Assembly: GCA_007693595.1 (NCBI GenBank)
Contig: REDI01000032.1
Span: forward strand, 1-64,000
Direction: 5' to 3'
DNA length: 64,000 bases
Origin: Deltaproteobacteria bacterium
GTDB taxonomy: Bacteria > Myxococcota_A > UBA796 > GCA-2862545
The notes beneath the pieces were generated by a model, which made no database searches, was not told where the DNA came from, and saw nothing but the letters and a program-made list of their open reading frames with translations. Both the position numbers and the translations under genes were made by a program. Below are positions 27,720 through 36,691 of the stretch, one piece after another. Every line of letters begins with the position of its first letter. The first letter of the stretch is position 1.

Positions 27720-29030
27720 CTACTGGAGCTGTTCGTTGACGATCCGGGCTGCCTTGCGGCGCTGGCCTCGCTGGTGGAGCAGGCCGCTGATCGAGATCCC
27801 ACCCCCCGTGGCGACGATGCCCGTACCGACCAGGATGGCCGTCGGCTTGGGCTTGTCGGGGCCAAAGTCAGGACGATCGGCCCAGAAGTTGTAGCTGCTC
27901 AGGTTGATCCCGTAGACCGCCGCTGCGATCAGGGTCACCATGCCGCCGACCGCGCTGGTGACGAGCCCCGTATATTGGATGTGCTTGGCCGTGGAGAGGT
28001 TGGACTCGACCCTCTTCATGGCTGCGAGCTTGCCGTAGTGCTGCTGGAGTCGGCGGAACTCGATCGCTCGGCCTTGCCCGTCGGAGTAGACGAGGCCGCC
28101 GTTGTGAGTGATCGGGGGCACGAAGGGCCCGGCGGGTCTAGGGGGTGTTGCCGGTGGGGGCTCGGCGGGCGGAGGACTCGAGCCGGGCAGGGCGGGGAGG
28201 CTCTCGCTGCGGGGCGCGCGCTCCAGGCCGCGGGCCCTGAGGATCTCGAAGGTCGAAGGGCCCTCGAAGGTGGGGGTCTGGGTGTGGGCCTGCACCAGGG
28301 GGAAGACCCGGCGCAGGTAGGCCTGGAGCTCGGCGGTGGTGATCGTGTTGTCGCGGCGGCCGTCGAGCTCGCCGTCGGCCCACCCTCGGATGCCCCCGAC
28401 CCAGAAGTAGGTGAAGAGGCCTTGCTGTGCGGGCTCGTAGGGGCCGCTCGTCTGGTCGACCGAGGCCCCCGTCCAGACGTGCACGTCGTCTTGCGCTCGA
28501 AGCGCCCAGACCGGCACGGTGAAGCGGCTCCCGGGGACCAGATCCTCGCCATCGCGGCTCTGGCCGGTCCAGCACGCGTCGAGCACCACCGTCGAGGGCA
28601 CGCTCAGGCTGCGGGTGAGCTCGGTGATCGGGACCGAGCGCGACAGGAAGACCTCGATGTCCTGCCGAGCATCGTCGGCGACGAGGAGCGGCTCCCCCTG
28701 AGGCGTCGCGGCGCCGTGTCCGGCGAAGTAGACCCACAGCCGGCCCCCGTCTTGGACCCCCTGCGCTCCGCGCTGGATCGCGCGCTGGATCTGCTCCCGG
28801 TTTCCGCCCTTGAGGACGGTCACGCGCTCGGCAGGGATGCCCATGGTGTGGACGAAGAGGTTGTTCACCGCGTCCGCGTCGCGGAAGGCGTAGCTCACGT
28901 CGGGCAAGAAGGGGTAGCGCTCGATCCCGACGACCACGGCGGCGTCTGCGGGGCGCTCCGCGTTGGTGCGCAGAGGCTCCTGGATCGAAGGCGGGGTGGC
29001 GAGGGCGGTGCTGAGCAGCATCAGGAGCAT
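27720..29030 (-). CDS. Exported caspase-like (C14) peptidase with C-terminal membrane region
   Basis: The 436-aa product has a short signal-like N terminus (MLLMLLSTALA), then a caspase p20-like domain: V-V-V-G-I-E-R-Y start, catalytic His105 in VYFAGHGA and Cys153 in VVLDACWTG. A p10-like region with FTYFWVGGI follows. A Pro-rich linker (about 290-325) leads to two C-terminal hydrophobic segments (about 365-385 and 395-415). This is the orthocaspase/metacaspase-like layout of bacterial C14 proteins. Export is unusual to note, since most are cytoplasmic or fused to sensors. GAGG is six bases before the ATG. Confidence 0.85.
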   Translation of the reverse strand: MLLMLLSTALATPPSIQEPLRTNAERPADAAVVVGIERYPFLPDVSYAFRDADAVNNLFVHTMGIPAERVTVLKGGNREQIQRAIQRGAQGVQDGGRLWVYFAGHGAATPQGEPLLVADDARQDIEVFLSRSVPITELTRSLSVPSTVVLDACWTGQSRDGEDLVPGSRFTVPVWALRAQDDVHVWTGASVDQTSGPYEPAQQGLFTYFWVGGIRGWADGELDGRRDNTITTAELQAYLRRVFPLVQAHTQTPTFEGPSTFEILRARGLERAPRSESLPALPGSSPPPAEPPPATPPRPAGPFVPPITHNGGLVYSDGQGRAIEFRRLQQHYGKLAAMKRVESNLSTAKHIQYTGLVTSAVGGMVTLIAAAVYGINLSSYNFWADRPDFGPDKPKPTAILVGTGIVATGGGISISGLLHQRGQRRKAARIVNEQLQ

Positions 29031-29142
29031 CGAAGACCTCGGGGCGCCGGGACAGTGGATTCTAACCTAGTTCTCTCGCGGAACCAGCCCGTCGCGACCC
29101 TCACCGCCCCCCAGAACCGTGGGAACGAAGGAAGGCGAAGAA

Positions 29143-30240
29143 CTATGCTCTGGTGGCAGCCTCGGCTTCGTCGAGGGCCTGGAGGGCGCCGAAGAGTCGA
29201 AGGAGCAGCCCGACCCTCATCCACATGCCGTTGCGCTCCTGCCTCCAGTAAGCGACGCGATCATCGTCGACGTAGTCGAGCGCTGGATCGAGCTCGTCGC
29301 GCTTGGGCAGGGGGTGCAGGAGCGGCGCATGCGGCCGGAGGAGATCGAGGTGCTCCTTGCGGAACACGAAGCGATGGTCGGCGCGGACAAAGCCCTTTCG
29401 GTCGAGCTTGTCCCACTCGTCTTGGATGCGGGTCATATAGACGGCGTCGGCCAGGGGCAGCCCGTCGACGAGGTTGTCGAGGGGCCGCCAGGAGACGCCT
29501 GCCCGATCCAGGGCGTCGGTGATGTCGGGGAGCATCTGGTACCTTTCGGGGGCTGCGAAGAGCAGGCTCACCCCGGGGTACTGGGTCATCAACATGCTCA
29601 GGCTTCGGACCGTGCGCCCCCGCTTCAGATCGCCAGCGAGGAGGAGGGTCTTGCCGTCGAGCCCCCCAACACGGCGCAGACTCCGCTGGAGCGTGTAGAC
29701 GTCGAGCAAGGCCTGGGTGGGGTGCTGGCGGGTGCCCGAGCCTGCGTTGATGATCGGCACCGGGACGACCCGACCATCGGGGAGGGTAATCCTCCGGTGG
29801 GCCTTGGTGGCGGTCCAGAAGGCGGCGGGCGCGGCCAGCTCATCGCTGTGGCGCATGACCACGAGATCGACGTAGCTAATGAAGGTTCGGACACTGTCGA
29901 CCAGGGACTCGCCCTTGGACATGCTGCTGATGGCGAGGTCGCGCACGCTCATCCGGTTGAGCCCCAGGCAGGCCTGCGCGGTGTTGAAGCTCATGAAGGT
30001 GCGGGAGGAGGGCTGTACGAAGAAGTTGAGCGCCATGCGGTAGCGCAGGATCTCGGCCATGCGCGCGGCCCCCCCAGGGGACTTGGCCAAGGCTCGACAA
30101 CGGTCGGCGACCGCGCAGAGCTCGTCGAGGGCCGGTCGGTCGAACTGCTGGGCGTAGAGCACCGCGCGGTCCCCGATGTAAGGGAGTTGCTCCTCTTCGG
30201 AGAGCTCCAGGAAGTCTTCGAGGCTGAGGTCCATCTCCAT
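29143..30240 (-). CDS. pyrB: Aspartate carbamoyltransferase catalytic subunit-like
   Basis: The 365-aa enzyme should transfer the carbamoyl group from carbamoyl phosphate to aspartate in pyrimidine synthesis. Carbamoyl-phosphate motif PSSRTFMSF (about residues 77-85), S-K-G-E-S-L, the HPTQALLD motif, TRIQDEW and HPLPKRDELDPALDY match ATCase. The protein is about 50 residues longer than the E. coli subunit because of an acidic N-terminal extension and a C-terminal tail. GGAGG lies six bases before ATG 30240. No other pyr gene is nearby. Confidence 0.85.
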   Translation of the reverse strand: MEMDLSLEDFLELSEEEQLPYIGDRAVLYAQQFDRPALDELCAVADRCRALAKSPGGAARMAEILRYRMALNFFVQPSSRTFMSFNTAQACLGLNRMSVRDLAISSMSKGESLVDSVRTFISYVDLVVMRHSDELAAPAAFWTATKAHRRITLPDGRVVPVPIINAGSGTRQHPTQALLDVYTLQRSLRRVGGLDGKTLLLAGDLKRGRTVRSLSMLMTQYPGVSLLFAAPERYQMLPDITDALDRAGVSWRPLDNLVDGLPLADAVYMTRIQDEWDKLDRKGFVRADHRFVFRKEHLDLLRPHAPLLHPLPKRDELDPALDYVDDDRVAYWRQERNGMWMRVGLLLRLFGALQALDEAEAATRA

Positions 30241-30351
30241 GGCACCCTCCGGGTAGGTGGGGCGCTCCCTAACCCACCACTCGGTCTCGCCATGCGCGGC
30301 GAGAGCTCATCCATTAGGGGAGCAGGTCTGTACAGCCTCGCAGGAGAACGG

Positions 30352-31185
30352 GTGAGCTCACGCTTCAAGATCGCGCTGGTCGTCCTCGCACTGGGGGCTG
30401 GCTGCAACCCCAAGAAAAAACCCGTCGCCGAGATCACCCAGCCCGCGATCACGATCCTCGAGCGGGTGCAGGCCCGACCGAGCCCGAGCCCCCTCCAGGC
30501 GCGCTTTCAGATCAAGGTTCGCTCCAAGCCCTTGGGCCTCGGAGGCACGACCGGAGGTGGGATCCAGGTGGTGCGACCCGGTCGCGCCCGCCTCGAGGTC
30601 TTCGGACCCTTCGGGGGCTCCCTCGCGAGCCTCACCGCCGATGGCGAGCGGTTCGCCGCCTATATGAGCCGCGAGCAGCGCCACCTCCTCGCCCCCGACG
30701 CCGAGGCCCTCATCCGCGAGGCCACCCGCGGCGCCATCGGCCTCGACGGCGCCATCGGACTCCTGGTCGGCGATGTGCCCTTCGAGGCAGGAGAACTTCA
30801 AGAGACCGCCGTCCTCCAAGACGAGGGGCGGGTGCGCGCGAGCTACCTCGGCCCCGATCAGGTCCGGGTCGATCTCGCTCTCGATCCCGAGCAGCTCACA
30901 CCCGTAGGGTTCGAGGCCCGCGATCGAGATGGCGAGCCGCTTATCCTGGTCACCTACGAAGGCTGGCACGCCTTCGGCGAGACCCTGCTCCCCCAGCGGG
31001 TCGAGGTCACGGTCCCGGCCGTCTCGCTCTTCGTGAGTCTGCGCTATCATACTTGGCAGCAGCCCGATCAGCTCATGACCTACGACACGCGCGCGCCTGC
31101 GGGGCTTCAGTCCGAGCCGTTGGTCGAGATCCTTCGGCTGTCTCTCGCCGCCCTCCGCGCCGAAGAAGACGAGGCCGCCCCTTGA
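30352..31185 (+). CDS. LolB/DUF4292-like outer-membrane lipoprotein
   Basis: From GTG 30352 (GGAG five bases upstream) the product is 277 aa: signal ending LALGAGC, then a half-barrel strand pattern with RFQIKVRSK, V-R-P-G-R-A-R-L-E-V-F-G-P-F-G and the late W-H-A-F-G-E-T-L-L-P-Q-R-V-E-V. This is the order seen in LolB and DUF4292 proteins, which accept lipoproteins at the outer membrane. A longer open frame upstream runs antisense through pyrB and is not used. Fold call is tentative. Confidence 0.7.
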   Translation: MSSRFKIALVVLALGAGCNPKKKPVAEITQPAITILERVQARPSPSPLQARFQIKVRSKPLGLGGTTGGGIQVVRPGRARLEVFGPFGGSLASLTADGERFAAYMSREQRHLLAPDAEALIREATRGAIGLDGAIGLLVGDVPFEAGELQETAVLQDEGRVRASYLGPDQVRVDLALDPEQLTPVGFEARDRDGEPLILVTYEGWHAFGETLLPQRVEVTVPAVSLFVSLRYHTWQQPDQLMTYDTRAPAGLQSEPLVEILRLSLAALRAEEDEAAP

Positions 31186-31225
31186 CCGCCTGTCCCCACC
31201 GGGTACAATCCATCGCGGAGGATCC

Positions 31226-31483
31226 ATGAGCGCAGCGCCGGAGCCCAACACCGAACCTGGGACCGATGACCCGAGCACGGGCCGAGCGCGTGGCCGTTCC
31301 GCGGCCGACGTCGAGGTCGAGCGCGAGCACACCAAGCGCGCCCTCATCGAAGCCATCACCCGGCTGGTCGTGGTGGTGCTCTACATGATGTTCACCTTGG
31401 TCCGCGAGCGAGACGCGGGCGTGGTGGCCCTCGAGCCCGACGGCGCCGATCTCGGCCCCGAAGACGACTGGGCCGAGGCCTGA
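31226..31483 (+). CDS. Small single-pass membrane protein
   Basis: An 85-aa product with GGAGG five bases before the ATG. The layout is a polar N terminus, one hydrophobic helix (about residues 46-58, RLVVVVLYMMFTLV) and an acidic tail. DUF4389-like small membrane proteins look similar, but the match is weak. It lies 40 bp after the LolB-like gene on the same strand, likely co-transcribed. Function unknown. Confidence 0.7.
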   Translation: MSAAPEPNTEPGTDDPSTGRARGRSAADVEVEREHTKRALIEAITRLVVVVLYMMFTLVRERDAGVVALEPDGADLGPEDDWAEA

Positions 31484-31560
31484 GCCCGACCGGCTTTTCG
31501 GTTCTGGTCGTCTCGGGAGCGGTCGACGCGGCGCAGCGTGGTGTTTGCCGCCCACGGTGC

Positions 31561-32253
31561 TCAGTCCTCGATCGGATCGCCGTACTCGGGGTAGCAGGTG
31601 CGTAGGCCGTCGCGCACCCACCGCAGCCGGAAGCCACTTCGGGAGCCGAGGCGCTGGGCATAGCGGACCTCGAGGCGGTAGACGCCGGTCTCGAAGTGGA
31701 CCGACAAGGACTCCGGCTCGAAGGCCTCACGGTCGGTGAGCTCGGCGATGACGCGGTCGTTGACCATCACCCAGGCGTCCGAGGCTGCCCCCAGCACGAA
31801 CTCGTGCTGACCTCGTCGGGTGATGCGGAGCCAGCCGATCCAGCGTACGCCGTAGTACAGAGGGTCGTCTTCGAAGCCCTCGTCGACCGGCCACCAGCCC
31901 GGCCCGAAGTCCGTGGAGGCATCGTAGCGCTCGAAGGCCAGGGGAGGGTCCCACCAGTCGAGATCGAAGGGCAGCTCCAGCTCGGGGGGCTCGACGTCGC
32001 TGTCATCGGTGGGCTGCGAGGGCTCGGGGGGACGCTCGGCCAGCGGGCGCTCCACGTCGGGGTGATCGAGGTGGAGGTTGGTGTAGAGCCCGCGGAACCC
32101 AGGGAAGCAGTTGTTCCAGTCTGACGGGGGCGTACCCCAGAGGTCCAGGGCGCGCTCAGGCGGATCGGCCACAGGGGGCAAGGGTTGGCGGCGGATCCCG
32201 GTCTCGCCACAGGCCCACAGAAACCACACCGAGAGCAACAGCGTCGACCTCAT
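31561..32253 (-). CDS. PA14-like lipoprotein, last gene of six-gene exported operon
   Basis: The 230-aa product has a lipoprotein signal (WFLWAC) and a D/E/P-rich linker. The domain that follows has RWIGWLRITRRGQHEFVLGAASDAWVMVNDR, L-S-V-H-F-E-T-G-V-Y-R-L-E-V-R-Y and F-R-L-R-W. This strand pattern is that of PA14/fibronectin-like carbohydrate-binding domains. It ends with a C-Y-P-E-Y segment. The ATG overlaps the stop of the cytochrome lipoprotein gene by 4 nt. A cell-surface binding role is inferred. Confidence 0.75.
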   Translation of the reverse strand: MRSTLLLSVWFLWACGETGIRRQPLPPVADPPERALDLWGTPPSDWNNCFPGFRGLYTNLHLDHPDVERPLAERPPEPSQPTDDSDVEPPELELPFDLDWWDPPLAFERYDASTDFGPGWWPVDEGFEDDPLYYGVRWIGWLRITRRGQHEFVLGAASDAWVMVNDRVIAELTDREAFEPESLSVHFETGVYRLEVRYAQRLGSRSGFRLRWVRDGLRTCYPEYGDPIED

Positions 32254-32657
32254 CGGCCCTCCACCACGGCTTTGTCGGGGTAGACCGTGCAGTGCAGCCA
32301 CTCCTCGAGCATGTCGAGCTCCTCTTCGGTCGGCCCTCCGCCCGGCGGCATGAGCTCGGCGCTGTCGATCCCCTGGCGGGCCCCGGTCAGGGTGCGCTCC
32401 TCGATGCGCTCCGCCCACAACAGCACGCCCCGATAGGTGTCGAAGTCGATGCCGACCGGCGCGTCGCGCCGCTGGGCGGGAGGGATGATCGAGCTGTGGC
32501 ACCCCACACAGTGCGTGTCGACGAAGCCTTTGCCCCAGTTGTCCCAGGTCAAGGGCTCGCTCGGGTTGCACCGGGCGTCCACCTCAACCTCGTCGGGCTC
32601 ACAGGCGGCGAGCAGGATCAAGGCGCACAGGGCGGCCAGAGAGGAGCGCATGATCAC
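32250..32657 (-). CDS. c-type cytochrome-like lipoprotein (one CXXCH)
   Basis: The 135-aa product has a strong lipobox (LILLAAC) and one heme-binding motif C-V-G-C-H (about residue 50) followed by S-S-I-I-P-P. A Met in ELMPPGGGPTEEELDML is a plausible second heme ligand. This is the single-heme module often found beside DUF1501/DUF1549 genes. The GTG start at 32657 overlaps the DUF1501 stop (GTGA). An ATG at 32651 is the alternative. Confidence 0.8.
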   Translation of the reverse strand: MIMRSSLAALCALILLAACEPDEVEVDARCNPSEPLTWDNWGKGFVDTHCVGCHSSIIPPAQRRDAPVGIDFDTYRGVLLWAERIEERTLTGARQGIDSAELMPPGGGPTEEELDMLEEWLHCTVYPDKAVVEGR

Positions 32658-33952
32658 TCGCGGAGCAGGGCCGGGACGGTCGGGACACCCGGCAGCCAGC
32701 GGTCGCCGTTGATGCCTGCCAGCCGAAGCAGCGTGACGCCGACGTTCTCGACCCCCATGATGTCGCCGGCATCGTTGGGTTGCCCGGACGAAAAATCGGT
32801 GGGGAGGCTGATGAAGCGGTCGTTGGTCGCTCCGATCACCCGATCGCCCGCGATGCCAGAGCCGGCGACGAGCATCGAGGTGTAGGGCCAGTGATCGCGC
32901 CCGCGCGAGCCGTTGAAGCGGGGGGTGCGACCCAGCTCGCTGGTGGCGACGACGGTGACCTCTTGGGAGAGGCGCGTGGCCGAGGATCCGGGGGTGCGAT
33001 CCATGCGCTCGAAGAGGCTGTCGAGGGCGCCGAAGAAGGCATCCATCTGGACGCCGACGTTCTGGTTGCCTCCGTGGGTATCCCAGCCGCCTGGGATGCG
33101 AATCATGGCGGTGCGGGTCAGGCCCAGGCGCATGAGCTCGAGCGACATCTGCGCCTGGGCGAGCAGGCCCCGGGCCTGTTGGCTGAGCCCAGCCTCAAAG
33201 CGCCGGCCCTCGAGCTCCATCGAGCGCTCCAAGTTGCCCAGGAGGTCTTCCATGCGATCGCGCCCCTGGCCATCGAGGCGAGCTGAGAGCCGGCCGGCCC
33301 GGCGGAAGAGGGCGGCATCCATCATGCTGTCGGCGGGCTGCGAGAGGTTGGGCGAAGGCCGATCGACGCGGGTGTTGTAGCTTCCGTCGATCAACTGCAA
33401 GAGCGAGCCGCCGCCGCCGCGAACCACCGCCGCCCCGAGCGGGCCTGGATAAGCGGGCCCGCTAAAGACCAGGTGAGGCATGGGGTAGTCGACGGTGCCG
33501 TTCGCCGCGATGATGGTCGGCCAGTCGGGCCGCTCGGAGGCGGTCGTGCCGGTCATCATCCACTGGGTGCCCGACTCGTGGCCCGCCGTGTGCACGTTCA
33601 CTCCGCGAAGGATGGCGCACCGTCGCCCCCAGCGCCCGAAGAAAACGTCCATGTTCCGCCGGTCGGGTCCGGTCGACCAGCTCAGGTTTCCAGCGCTCGC
33701 GAGGCTGGTCTCGGGATCCATGTCCGTGCCGTCGACCGGGCTGAACCCGTCGACGTCGAACTTGGGATCGAGGGGGGTGGCATCCCAGCCCCCGCTCGCG
33801 AAGAAGAAGAGGAACTTTCGGTCTCCGCGGGCCGAGGCCCTCGCTTGCTGAGCGAGGAGGGCGTCCATGGAGCCGAGCATGCCGATCCCAGCGCAGGCCG
33901 CTGCGGCCTGGATGAGTCGACGTCGGGTCAGCGTCAGATCAAGGCGCGACAT
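32654..33952 (-). CDS. Tat-exported DUF1501-family protein
   Basis: The 432-aa product begins with a twin-arginine signal (LTRRRLIQ, then AAAACAGIGMLGS). The mature part has the DUF1501 core: FLFFFASGGWD, H-E-S-G-T-Q-W-M, PGGWDTHGGN and SELGRTPRFNGSRGRDHW with G-S-G-I-A-G-D-R-V-I-G. The family is related to alkaline-phosphatase/sulfatase folds, and in Planctomycetes and myxobacteria is co-encoded with cytochrome-containing DUF1549 proteins. Enzymatic activity is not established. GGAGG lies five bases before the ATG, in the gap after the DUF1549-like gene. Confidence 0.88.
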   Translation of the reverse strand: MSRLDLTLTRRRLIQAAAACAGIGMLGSMDALLAQQARASARGDRKFLFFFASGGWDATPLDPKFDVDGFSPVDGTDMDPETSLASAGNLSWSTGPDRRNMDVFFGRWGRRCAILRGVNVHTAGHESGTQWMMTGTTASERPDWPTIIAANGTVDYPMPHLVFSGPAYPGPLGAAVVRGGGGSLLQLIDGSYNTRVDRPSPNLSQPADSMMDAALFRRAGRLSARLDGQGRDRMEDLLGNLERSMELEGRRFEAGLSQQARGLLAQAQMSLELMRLGLTRTAMIRIPGGWDTHGGNQNVGVQMDAFFGALDSLFERMDRTPGSSATRLSQEVTVVATSELGRTPRFNGSRGRDHWPYTSMLVAGSGIAGDRVIGATNDRFISLPTDFSSGQPNDAGDIMGVENVGVTLLRLAGINGDRWLPGVPTVPALLRE

Positions 33953-33965
33953 GGGGGCCTCCTGC

Positions 33966-35654
33966 TCAGTAGAAGATCAACATAGGGTCACGAAGGACGA
34001 CGCTCACCACCCCGGCCCAGGCGGACTCGGGGCGGGCGTCGAGACTGTAGAGCTGCTTCCACATGGCGATGAGCTCCTCGACTTCGGGGGCCTCGATCGG
34101 CTCCCCGTCGTCGTCGAGAGGCGCGTCGAGGGGGACGCCCAGCACCTCGAAGTAAAGCTGCTCGATCTGGGCCTTGAACGCGTCGCGATGAGTCTCGGGG
34201 CGATCGTCGCGGCTGACGTAGCGCAGCAAGATGGGATCCTCGGCGCGGTCTCGGGCGAGATCGTGGCTCGCGACGTGCCAGCCGGCTGCCTGCGCCAGTC
34301 GTTCCTGGACGAGCGCCAGTCCGACCGAGGGGTCGTAGTTTGGCGCGGTCACGTAGTCGCCATCGGTCCCGCCAGCCAAGACGCCGACCCCACCGATGTT
34401 CCGCGCGAGCACGGGTCGCCCGCGGATGGTCCAGCGGTAGCCGGTCTTGGCGGCGATGATGCCCTCGAGCTGGGCCGGAGTGACCGTCTTGAGCACGGGG
34501 AGGTGCTGGAGCTCCGGGGCGTCTGCGCGCTCGGCGCGGTAGGGGCGCGAGGTGACGATCGAGCGCACCATCTCGCGCACGATGAGGCCGCTGTCTTCGA
34601 AGGCGCGCCGGTGGGCGAAGCGCTCGTCGCGGTCGATGTCGCTCAGGTTTCGCTGAGAGAGGCCCGCGAAGAGGGTGTCGGTGGCGCACTGGACGAAGCG
34701 GGGGTCTTGGGCGAGCTGGTGCGCCATCTCGCGGAGGTCACTGGTGGGTACGCCGAAGTAGGCTGGCGAGACGTGCGTGCCCATCTGGTAGCGCCACAGG
34801 GGCTCGTCTTCGGGGCGGTAGGTGGTCTGCTCGAAGAGGCCCCCCTCGACCTCCCACCAGAAGCCGAAGAAGTGGCTCGAGAAGGAGTCGAGGGTGGAGT
34901 GGCAGGACTGGCAGGCCTGCGTGGTCTGGATCACGTCCTCGGGGTCGCCCGAGGTGAGCGTGTCGATCTGGGTTCGGCTGAAGCTCACGGGTCGCGAGAG
35001 CTGGTCATCGCAGAGGAAGACTCGGCTGACGGTGTTGGCGCGGTGCCGGTTGCTGTTCACGCCGGCGGAGGGGTAGCGCTGCCAGAGCGTCGTGCTCGAG
35101 AGCACGCCCGCGAGGGGCCGGCCGTCGTCGTAGGCCGTGACCTGCCAGCCGCTCTCGCCCTCGGGGTAGGGCAACCCCCACATGCGCGCCACGATGGGAT
35201 CGGCCATGGAGTAGTCGGCGGTCAGCACCTCGGAGAAGGGGAGGTCGTTCTCGATGACGTGACTGATGAGCTTGAGGGGTTCATCCCCGATGCTGTCGGC
35301 GATCCGATCCCGATCCATGCCGCGCATCCCGGCCTCGGCCGGGTTGAAGTAGGTCGAGCCGTTTCGGGTACGGATGGAGTAGTTCCAGATCTCTTCCATG
35401 CGATCGACGAAGCGAGGATCGTAGAGGTAGCGGTCGACGAAGCTCTCGTAGGCTTCGGGGTGCTCCTCGATGAAGTCGAGCGAGCTGGCGCTGGGGTGCA
35501 CGCCTCGGAGGTCCACGCTCAGGCGGATGAGCTGCCGACGCGGCGAGAGCAGGGTCAGCCCGTCCTCTGGCTCCTCGGCCGAGGGCGAAGCGCCGGGCTC
35601 TCCGCAGGACGCGGTGAGGCCGAGGGCCAGGGCAGCAGCGAGGGCGAGTCTCAT
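33966..35654 (-). CDS. Large lipoprotein with CxxCH site, DUF1549/DUF1585-like
   Basis: From ATG 35654 the product is 562 aa with a lipoprotein-type signal (LGLTASC). N-terminal L-L-S-P-R-R-Q-L-I-R-L-S-V-D-L-R-G-V-H-P and F-V-D-R-Y-L-Y-D-P-R-F-V-D-R match DUF1549-like modules that recur in PSCyt proteins. Residues near 285 hold C-Q-S-C-H-S-T-L-D, a heme-type site that in this family joins a DUF1588/1585 C-terminal half (F-E-D-S-G-L-I-V-R-E-M). It likely pairs with the DUF1501 protein downstream. The start overlaps the upstream gene by 4 nt. Confidence 0.8.
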   Translation of the reverse strand: MRLALAAALALGLTASCGEPGASPSAEEPEDGLTLLSPRRQLIRLSVDLRGVHPSASSLDFIEEHPEAYESFVDRYLYDPRFVDRMEEIWNYSIRTRNGSTYFNPAEAGMRGMDRDRIADSIGDEPLKLISHVIENDLPFSEVLTADYSMADPIVARMWGLPYPEGESGWQVTAYDDGRPLAGVLSSTTLWQRYPSAGVNSNRHRANTVSRVFLCDDQLSRPVSFSRTQIDTLTSGDPEDVIQTTQACQSCHSTLDSFSSHFFGFWWEVEGGLFEQTTYRPEDEPLWRYQMGTHVSPAYFGVPTSDLREMAHQLAQDPRFVQCATDTLFAGLSQRNLSDIDRDERFAHRRAFEDSGLIVREMVRSIVTSRPYRAERADAPELQHLPVLKTVTPAQLEGIIAAKTGYRWTIRGRPVLARNIGGVGVLAGGTDGDYVTAPNYDPSVGLALVQERLAQAAGWHVASHDLARDRAEDPILLRYVSRDDRPETHRDAFKAQIEQLYFEVLGVPLDAPLDDDGEPIEAPEVEELIAMWKQLYSLDARPESAWAGVVSVVLRDPMLIFY

Positions 35655-36691
35655 GGGGCCTCCCCGAGGTTTCTTAGGGTGAACGCGTAGTCTTGGATGC
35701 GTGGGTGGTCGAGCAGGCCATCCCAGAGGAAGTCGAAGTCCATGCAGACCTCGAGGGTGGGCTGCTCGAGACCTCGGAGGTAGAGCGTGCCGCAACCATC
35801 ACAGCCCGTGTAGGGCTCGTTGTCGTACTCGGGATCCTGGGGATCTCCGCCGCGCCGAGGCTCGAAGACCAGGTCGTACCAAAAGGCGTCTTCGTCGCGC
35901 AGCCCGATCCACCCGGTGGGCTCGAGGGTGCAGTCGTCGGGACCTGCCCCCAAGGGGCCCGAGAACTCGAGGTCTACGGCGAAGCTGTCGAAACGATCGG
36001 CGATCCGGTGCTCGAAGAGGTAGAGATTGCCGCGGGTTTCGAGGGTGTCGGCGTCTCCGCCGGTGCTGCGGCGGTACAGGCCGACCCTGAACCCGCCGGG
36101 TGTGGGGGAATCGTCGAAGATGAACTGGCCCGTCGCCACGCCCGCGATCCGGCTGGTGTAGGTCCAGGTCTCGGACTCGCTGGTCGTGGTGAGGCTCAGG
36201 CTGTCTTCGGCTTCTCCCACGAACTCGTAGAGCATCTCATCGTCGCGCGAGACGGCGCCATCGCCCAGGAGCAGCCGGGTCGCGTCGGCGGTCCGCCCCA
36301 AGGTCGTGTTGGGATCGCCCATGGCGGTGAGGCTGTTCTCCCAGTAGGAATAGCCGCTGTAGATGGTGCCATCGCTCTGCTGGCAATAGTCCGCCCAGGA
36401 GCGCCCCTTGGCGCGGGTGCGGATGTCGATGGAGTCCACGTCGGGGTTCCCGAGGTACAAGTCGGGGCATCCTGGTTCGGCATGGTCTAGGGCGTCGAGG
36501 TGCCCGGCCCAGACGGGTCGCGTGTCGACGCCCGCGATGAGCCGGAAGGCATCGGCGAAGGCCTGGGGCAGGTCCACCCCCTCGAGATCGGGGGGAACCA
36601 GCTCGACCGGATCCGAGAGCACGGGGGCCTCGCGCTCCTCTTCGGGGGCGGGGCAGCCCAGCAGCAGCGCCAAGGTCAGGACCCGCCTCAT
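35651..36691 (-). CDS. Hypothetical lipoprotein with CDGC motif
   Basis: The 346-aa product has lipobox LALLLGC and a long, beta-rich mature domain: repeated aromatic/Gly-containing strands and a late C-D-G-C-G-T-L-Y-L-R-G. The upstream gene carries a similar C-D-G-C-D-L-T-Y, so the two share a Cys-pair element. No family is recognised. The 4-nt overlaps with both neighbours (ATGA) make it part of the six-gene operon. Confidence 0.7.
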   Translation of the reverse strand: MRRVLTLALLLGCPAPEEEREAPVLSDPVELVPPDLEGVDLPQAFADAFRLIAGVDTRPVWAGHLDALDHAEPGCPDLYLGNPDVDSIDIRTRAKGRSWADYCQQSDGTIYSGYSYWENSLTAMGDPNTTLGRTADATRLLLGDGAVSRDDEMLYEFVGEAEDSLSLTTTSESETWTYTSRIAGVATGQFIFDDSPTPGGFRVGLYRRSTGGDADTLETRGNLYLFEHRIADRFDSFAVDLEFSGPLGAGPDDCTLEPTGWIGLRDEDAFWYDLVFEPRRGGDPQDPEYDNEPYTGCDGCGTLYLRGLEQPTLEVCMDFDFLWDGLLDHPRIQDYAFTLRNLGEAP

